Shown: piece by piece, positions 58,974-64,000 of the stretch | How the letters are laid out: each line of letters begins with the position of its first letter | Position numbering within the stretch: position 1 is the stretch's first letter | Assembly: GCF_014202425.1 (NCBI RefSeq) | Contig: NZ_JACHGT010000017.1 | Coordinates: 1 to 64,000 of the forward strand | Direction: 5' to 3' | Origin: Phytomonospora endophytica | GTDB lineage: Bacteria; Actinomycetota; Actinomycetes; Mycobacteriales; Micromonosporaceae | DNA length: 64,000 nt | Position numbers and translations under genes: made by a program | The notes under the pieces: generated by a model | Database searches by the model: none | Told to the model about the DNA's origin: nothing | Seen by the model: only the letters and a program-made list of their open reading frames with translations

Positions 58974-61900
58974 TCAAGCACCCCGCACGCTGTCGTAGAA
59001 GGCATTGGCCTGCGCGGTGGTCATCGCGCCCTGGAACACCTGGACGTCGTCGACAAACCCGCTGAACATGTCGCAGTCGCCGTCAGGATTGGCTGTCGTG
59101 ACACTGTTGGCATCCTGGCCGCGGCCGACACCGACCCGCCCGGTCGAATCCCACATCCGTGCCGCCATCGTTGCCGTCGCCGACGGAAGGAGTTCTCCTG
59201 AGTCGTTGATCTGGGCCCCGTTGACGTAGAGCCGGATCTCGCCCCGGGCTGCGTCATACACACCCAGCAGGTGGGTCAACCCGAGGGTTGACGCCTCAGT
59301 CGTGCAGGCTTTGGTGATCCCGGAACCCGCCTCATCGGTGTTACGCATGGTCATGCACCACTGGCTGGTCTCGACGCCGTCGATGGTGACTTTGCGGTTC
59401 TGTAGGCGGAACGCGCTCATGTTCACGCCATCTTGCGACACTGCTGTGGAGAAGTCGCGAAGGTCGCCGAGCTGGACCCAGGCTGCGACCGTGAACGACT
59501 GGTCGGTGTTCAGACTGCCGGCTTGCAGGTCGGCCGTCGGTTCGGTCTGCGCGTACCCCGAGCCGTCCACGGTCTGCAGGGCGTATCCCGAGCCGAGCTG
59601 CTCCATGATGGCCGGCTCCTGGAGGCTCAGGTCGTGCCCCCAACCGATCAGGCGGTTGACGGCCGTGCCACAACAGTCAGTGTCGAAGTCCCAGCGCCCG
59701 ACGGGAGTCGCCGCCATGAGGGGCTGCAGGTCATTGGCACCCTCGACGATGTCGTCAACACCGATGACACGATTGAAGACTCGGACTTGGGCGATGTGCC
59801 CGCGCCAGAAGTCGGTGACCACGCCCTTGTGCAACCCCGCGCCTAGGCGCATCTTCCCGGGAGCGGACCAGTGCGATCCGACATGGACGGTGCTCTCGCC
59901 GCCCTGAAGCGCGCCATCGACGAAGATGCTGGCGTCGCCGGTCTTGGCGTCATAGGTGGCGGCGAGGTGGGTCCAGATGCCGACCTTGGGTACTACATCG
60001 GAGACTGCGTTCGGTGCCCACGCGTAGTCGGCGCTGTCGTTAGTGGTGAAACGGAACTCCCACTTGTTCGAGGAGGCAACATATCCGAAGTAGATCCCGT
60101 TGTTGTACGTGCCGTCCTGACCGACGATGGTGCCGCTGGTCGCGGTACTCGCCAGCCGCACCCATGCTCCGATGCTGAAGGACTTGCTCGTATCGAGCAC
60201 CGCGTTGGGCGTCTCTGCCCAGCCACCATTGTTGAACTGCGCGGTGGACGCGCCGACAAGGCGCACGCCGTCGGACCAGCTCAAGGCTCCCGACGTCGTG
60301 AGGTTCTGGCCGCCGAAGACGGTGTTGGTCAGGGCCGGGAACTCACTCGCGGGTCCGTCTTCGAGGCCCCAACCGGCGATGGCCGGAGACGCGCGAGCCA
60401 CCTTGAACCAGTACGTGGCATCGCCACTTTGGTTTCCGGCCGCGTCCACGCTACGCACGTAGAGAACGTTGTCACCGTAGGAGGGCGGCGTCAGCGGGAT
60501 CGTGACCGCGGCACCGATGCTCGGTGCCATGACAGGAGTCAACGGCGATGCGGACCAGTCGTAGAGGTACTTCACCGCGTCATCGGCAGTGGAGAACGTG
60601 AAGTCCGCGGTCAGGCCGGGTACATCGTTCACCGGACATGACACGTCCGGGTCGCACTCGAGGTACTGCAGTGAGTCGATCTCGGGCGGCGCGGGGCTAC
60701 TCGAGTCGACCTCGAACCTGCAGGTCTTGGATACCTTGCTGTCGATCACTCCATCGTTCGACTGCATGTACCACTCGTAGTGCCCGTCCTGGAGCGCCGG
60801 CAACTGGTAGGAGGCCCGTTCGTTGCCGACCGTTGTCGACGTCGGCTTCACGGTCCAAGTTGCCGCTCCGACCTGGCGCCAGTACACCTTGCCGGTCAAT
60901 GTTTGCTGAGTCTTGTCGTCGTCCCCGAACTTCGCTGACAGCTTGTGCGTGCTGCCCGACTTCAGGATCTCGTCGTTGTCCTCGCAGTACGTCGACCCCA
61001 CCTTCATTTCCGAAGGCGGGTCTGGGTAGGAGTTGTACTCGACCTTGAACAGGGCCGTCGACTGGTCGAACTTCTTCCACCGGCCCTGCGTGGACTCCCC
61101 CGCGCCGCCGCTGTCACGTGCCGACAGCGCGACCGTGTAGTAGTTCCACTTCTCCTTCGCGGCCAGCTGAACGTCGGTCTTCATGGCCGTAGAGGTGAAG
61201 TCGAGCTTGGGGTCTTCGGGGTCGTAGCAGACACCTTTGTTCGCCGCAGCCGACTTGGAGGTGAGGTACTTGTCCAGTTTCGCGTTCGTCCAGCTCGTGC
61301 GCGGGCTTGTCGGGGTCCGGGACCTGTACAGATACACCGAGGTCGGCGCGCAGTCGTACGAGTGGTACAGCGTGATCACGAAGTGGGCGTTGAGGATCTG
61401 CTTCCCGTCAAGGTTCACACCATTGGCGTCGGTGGGGAAGCGGAACATCGACCGGTACAGCCAGTTGTGGCTCGGATCGGGGTCACGCCCGACCCTGGCC
61501 AAAGCCGACGTTGGAGTCGCGCCCCAAGTGGTGTTCGCGTTGTTGGCGTACGCCCAGTTCTTCTCATCGGTGTTGAAGTCAGGATCGATGTACACCGGGA
61601 AGACCGTGTCCGGGCCCGTCAGCAGGTCGGGGTCTGGCACCAACGCCATGGTCTGACCCGCAAGGTCGATCTCCACTGGAGCGATCTGGGCGCCATCACC
61701 GGCCTCGTCGACGCTCGAGGTGTCCAGAGAGCGAGCCGCGGAGCCGGAGAGAGTCGTGGAATCCCACATCACCGCTGGATCGGCGGTCGCGAAGAGTTCC
61801 CCTCCGGCGACGACGCTCAGACCGCCCTGCGCAGTCTCCGCAATCGATACATCCCCCCCGAGCACGTAAGGGATGCGGGCGAGCGCAGGATTCGCTGCCG

Positions 61901-62498
61901 CAGCAGCCGTCTTCACGACCAGCGTGTGGGTGAATCCTGTCGGCGTGGCACGAACCCGTAGATCGACCTCCGGAAACACCTCCGGGTACAGCACGGCATC
62001 CCCGTCGAGCATTCCGGCCGGAAGCGGTGAAGGCCACGACAAAGTCAGGGTCTGCCCCGTCGGCGAGTGCAAGCTCGCCAGCACGGTGTCGCCACCCGGG
62101 GAGAACGACACGTCCGCGAGTGACGCGATCGGCGCGTATCGTCCATCCGCCCGCGCCTCGACTGAAGTGTCCACGTCCGCCCACGAGCCATCCGACCGCG
62201 GCACCCACCGCGGAACGAGTGATGAGGCCATGGTCATGGTGCCGGCAGGGTCCGCGACAACTTGCGTATACGGGGTCCGCGCGTCCAGCGCTTCAACGGA
62301 CGTTCCGCAGGAGACTGCCAATGCCTGGGCGGCGTTGACGCTCGACGCCACCGTGGACGCACACGTCGTCACGACATCCTCGGCCGTGGCCTCGGCAGGG
62401 ACGGACAGCAGTGATGCCGCAAAGGCAGCGACAGCCAGGGAAGTAAGAGCCGACCGCGAAACTCGGCCCCTGGGCAGGGGCAGCGACCAGTTGGGCAC
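58974..62498 (-). CDS. Large secreted LamG/DNRLRE surface protein, partner of the Rhs protein
   Basis: The 1174-residue protein has a signal peptide (RSALTSLAVAAFAASLLSVPAEA). A domain of beta strands with GFTHTLVVKT follows, as seen before Rhs proteins in actinomycetes. A DNRLRE-like domain comes next (RSMFRFPTDANGVNLDGKQILNAHFVITLY), then fibronectin-like strands (TADFTFSTADDAVKYLYDW) and two LamG/concanavalin domains (KSFSIGAWVRLAS with GIYFGYVASS, and QSFTVAAWVQLGD with LRLYVNGA-like strands). LamG domains bind carbohydrates or protein. It is likely displayed on the surface and works with the Rhs protein next downstream. Confidence 0.85.
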   Translation of the reverse strand: MPNWSLPLPRGRVSRSALTSLAVAAFAASLLSVPAEATAEDVVTTCASTVASSVNAAQALAVSCGTSVEALDARTPYTQVVADPAGTMTMASSLVPRWVPRSDGSWADVDTSVEARADGRYAPIASLADVSFSPGGDTVLASLHSPTGQTLTLSWPSPLPAGMLDGDAVLYPEVFPEVDLRVRATPTGFTHTLVVKTAAAAANPALARIPYVLGGDVSIAETAQGGLSVVAGGELFATADPAVMWDSTTLSGSAARSLDTSSVDEAGDGAQIAPVEIDLAGQTMALVPDPDLLTGPDTVFPVYIDPDFNTDEKNWAYANNANTTWGATPTSALARVGRDPDPSHNWLYRSMFRFPTDANGVNLDGKQILNAHFVITLYHSYDCAPTSVYLYRSRTPTSPRTSWTNAKLDKYLTSKSAAANKGVCYDPEDPKLDFTSTAMKTDVQLAAKEKWNYYTVALSARDSGGAGESTQGRWKKFDQSTALFKVEYNSYPDPPSEMKVGSTYCEDNDEILKSGSTHKLSAKFGDDDKTQQTLTGKVYWRQVGAATWTVKPTSTTVGNERASYQLPALQDGHYEWYMQSNDGVIDSKVSKTCRFEVDSSSPAPPEIDSLQYLECDPDVSCPVNDVPGLTADFTFSTADDAVKYLYDWSASPLTPVMAPSIGAAVTIPLTPPSYGDNVLYVRSVDAAGNQSGDATYWFKVARASPAIAGWGLEDGPASEFPALTNTVFGGQNLTTSGALSWSDGVRLVGASTAQFNNGGWAETPNAVLDTSKSFSIGAWVRLASTATSGTIVGQDGTYNNGIYFGYVASSNKWEFRFTTNDSADYAWAPNAVSDVVPKVGIWTHLAATYDAKTGDASIFVDGALQGGESTVHVGSHWSAPGKMRLGAGLHKGVVTDFWRGHIAQVRVFNRVIGVDDIVEGANDLQPLMAATPVGRWDFDTDCCGTAVNRLIGWGHDLSLQEPAIMEQLGSGYALQTVDGSGYAQTEPTADLQAGSLNTDQSFTVAAWVQLGDLRDFSTAVSQDGVNMSAFRLQNRKVTIDGVETSQWCMTMRNTDEAGSGITKACTTEASTLGLTHLLGVYDAARGEIRLYVNGAQINDSGELLPSATATMAARMWDSTGRVGVGRGQDANSVTTANPDGDCDMFSGFVDDVQVFQGAMTTAQANAFYDSVRGA

Positions 62499-62838
62499 GA
62501 GGGCACCTCAATCGGGCGTGGGCAATACAGGGCTTGACCGCTCTCGTGGCGCAGCATGACCGCTGTCAATCGAAGATCAGCGATCGTTACCGTTCCGTGA
62601 CCATGCCCACGGTCTGTCCACTTAGATCTTCGGTGTTGCACCTGGCTGGGCGACAACCCTGTGGCCCCGGCTACCATCTCGGCCCTTGAGGATCCGTTCA
62701 CCAGGGCACGGATCGGATGGGAGTGACAGACCTACCCGTCAACCATTGACCTAGCGCTCGGGCGCCCTCGATCGTTCACTTTGGATTCGTCGACCTTCGC
62801 GGGCATCGTCGGACTACGCGGGCGGGAACGCTTCGTCG
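62499..62838. other. Intergenic promoter region of the Rhs operon
   Basis: These 340 bases lie between the TetR gene and the LamG gene, both read leftwards. They are slightly less GC-rich and hold the promoter of the LamG-Rhs operon, but no box or hairpin could be assigned with confidence. Confidence 0.45.
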
Positions 62839-63435
62839 CTACGACCGTGGCCGCAGCCCGTCGGCGAGGATGACGGTGACGCCGAGGACGACCCTGCGGT
62901 CCCAGCCTGAAGCTCGGGCGGCGTGGCATAGGCCGGCCAGTACGGCGAGGACGTCGGTGGCTTTCCAGCGTGGGTCGACGGCTCGTGCTCCTTGGGCGCG
63001 GCCGAGGAGGGCGGTGATCATGTCGCGCCAGGCGTTGACGGTGGCGGCGACGGCTTGGTCGGGGGTGTCGGTGAGCAGGTCAAGTACGGAGTGGTTGCCG
63101 GATGCCTGGTCGATCAGTTCGGCGACCATGGTGAAGAACGCCGGGCCTGGTTCGGTGGTGGTGGCGAGGAGTTCTTGAGCGCGGGCGGTGAGTCGGGTGA
63201 TGGTGCGTTCGGCGACCGCGCGAAGCAGGTCTTCTTTGGTGGCGAAGTGCCGGAAGATCGTGCCGTTGCCGAGTCCGGCGAGTGTGGAGATGAGTTCGGT
63301 CGACGCCTTCGAGCCTTGCTGGGCGAAGACGGTCTCGGCGGCGTCGAGGATCCTCTGACGGTTGCGGCGTGCGTCGGCGCGTTGGGTTCGGGCTTCGGTG
63401 ATGTGGTCGGTGGGTGGGGACTTGGGCGCGTTCAC
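62839..63435 (-). CDS. TetR-family transcriptional regulator
   Basis: The 198-residue protein has the TetR helix-turn-helix (ADARRNRQRILDAAETVFAQQGSKASTELISTLAGLGNGTIFRHFATKEDLLRAV) and a helical ligand-binding domain (FFTMVAELIDQASGNHSVLDLLTDTPDQAVAATVNAWRDMITALL). Start GTG 63435. It is read towards the Rhs operon and could control it, but the target is unknown. Confidence 0.9.
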   Translation of the reverse strand: MNAPKSPPTDHITEARTQRADARRNRQRILDAAETVFAQQGSKASTELISTLAGLGNGTIFRHFATKEDLLRAVAERTITRLTARAQELLATTTEPGPAFFTMVAELIDQASGNHSVLDLLTDTPDQAVAATVNAWRDMITALLGRAQGARAVDPRWKATDVLAVLAGLCHAARASGWDRRVVLGVTVILADGLRPRS

Positions 63436-63468
63436 TTCGGGTTTCCGTTCTTGTGCGGCGTGGAGGGT

Positions 63469-63505
63469 GAGCCCCCACCCGGTCGCGGTTGGCGGGTGGG
63501 GGCTC
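63469..63505 (-). terminator. 13-bp hairpin terminator between TetR and LuxR-type genes
   Basis: GAGCCCCCACCCG and its complement around an 11-base loop, downstream of the LuxR-type gene on the minus strand. No T-run, as usual here. Confidence 0.65.
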
Positions 63506-63592
63506 GTGGCGTCGCCTGGGGTGCTGACGCCAGGGTGTGGGCCGCGGAGGCGGGATCGTGCTCGACAGCGATCCGCCGGCCCGTGTGGCTTG

Positions 63593-63991
63593 TCAGGCGA
63601 GTAATCCGTCGCGGAAGCCGATCGCGACGGCGTGGGCTCGGTCGCGGGCTCCGATCTTGCGGAACAGGCGGACGGCGTGGGTCTTGATGGTCTCCTCGGC
63701 CAGGGACAGTTCGCGGCCGATGGCGGCGTTGGTCTTGCCTTCGGCCATCCCGGTCAGGGTCTGCAGTTCCCGCTCGGTCAGGGTGCGGCCTCTGCGTGTC
63801 TGGCCCGTTGGGGGTGGGTGGTGACTGGGCTGGACGCCTGCGGCGGCGAGCCGGGTCAGCAGGGTGTCGAGGTAGACGCGGGCGCGGGCCCGGTCGGGGA
63901 CGGGCCCGAAGGTGGTGCGCAGTAGCGCGGCGGCGAGGTTGCCCGCGTCGGCCCGAGAGGCCGGTCTGTTATGGATGGTCGTGGTGGTCAT
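63593..63991 (-). CDS. Small LuxR/GerE-type helix-turn-helix regulator
   Basis: The 132-residue protein has a C-terminal LuxR-type DNA-binding domain (LTERELQTLTGMAEGKTNAAIGRELSLAEETIKTHAVRLFRKIGARDRAHAVAIG). Its short N-terminal helical part (ALLRTTFGPVPDRARARVYLDTLLTRLAAAG) is without a receiver domain. Such single-domain members act without phosphorylation, often in development. It starts at ATG 63991, nine bases from the window edge. The terminator after it isolates it from the TetR gene. Confidence 0.88.
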   Translation of the reverse strand: MTTTTIHNRPASRADAGNLAAALLRTTFGPVPDRARARVYLDTLLTRLAAAGVQPSHHPPPTGQTRRGRTLTERELQTLTGMAEGKTNAAIGRELSLAEETIKTHAVRLFRKIGARDRAHAVAIGFRDGLLA

Positions 63992-64000
63992 CGCTCGGCC

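Overview
The window is very GC-rich, its real genes use GC-ending codons, and its families (SARP/BTAD regulator, DUF4192, Spo0M, PrgI and Replic_Relax conjugation proteins, very large Rhs/SpvB secreted proteins, type I-E CRISPR repeats) are those of filamentous actinomycetes. I would place it in or near Micromonosporales/Glycomycetales, but no marker gene is present to fix the genus. No rRNA or tRNA gene was recognised.

Layout. (1) 1-3.4 kb: the 5' end of a secreted-protein gene, an intact IS5-family insertion sequence (95-993), then a perfectly regular type I-E-like CRISPR array (31 repeats, 30 spacers, 1546-3404) with no cas gene in the window. (2) 3.7-7.5 kb: a membrane protein, an MTH1-like Nudix hydrolase, small proteins and a beta-carbonic anhydrase. 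(3) 7.5-36.4 kb: an integrative-conjugative-type accessory island read almost entirely on the minus strand. It carries a decapitated excisionase/integrase gene, a DNA methyltransferase with a companion, a membrane-spanning LysM-SARP regulator operon, a Nudix enzyme, a MoxR ATPase/VWA-metalloprotease-like pair, a duplicated zinc-finger plus DUF4192 module, an ECF sigma factor, and a six-gene operon for a type IV secretion channel (VirB2-like, VirB6-like, PrgI, VirB4, VirD4-like coupling protein, Replic_Relax protein) in which every junction overlaps. (4) 36.8-52.6 kb: mostly ordinary chromosome: STAS protein, ABC exporter, lipoprotein amidase, a PLP-enzyme/MFS pair near a possible iron box, Spo0M, a CDF metal transporter, a CNNM/CBS protein, LysR and MarR regulators and an MFS exporter. 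(5) 52.7-62.5 kb: a polymorphic-toxin (Rhs) locus in decay: a 1174-residue LamG surface protein, an SpvB-type Rhs N-terminus, an ART-like toxin tip now out of frame, a second Rhs core/toxin fragment cut off at its 5' end by a second IS5-family element, and two candidate immunity genes. (6) 62.8-64 kb: TetR and LuxR-type regulators.

How it works together. The most striking signal is a family of short direct repeats (GGCACA on the plus strand, exact 11-bp period, two or three copies) at five places, all inside the island and each upstream of a minus-strand gene, including the start of the secretion operon. An 11-bp period of heptamers is the established signature of SARP-type regulators. The island encodes a SARP/BTAD protein, unusually anchored in the membrane with a LysM peptidoglycan-binding module predicted outside the cell. 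I propose that this protein couples the state of the cell wall to transcription of the conjugation genes. The repeats are seen directly; the pairing is inference.
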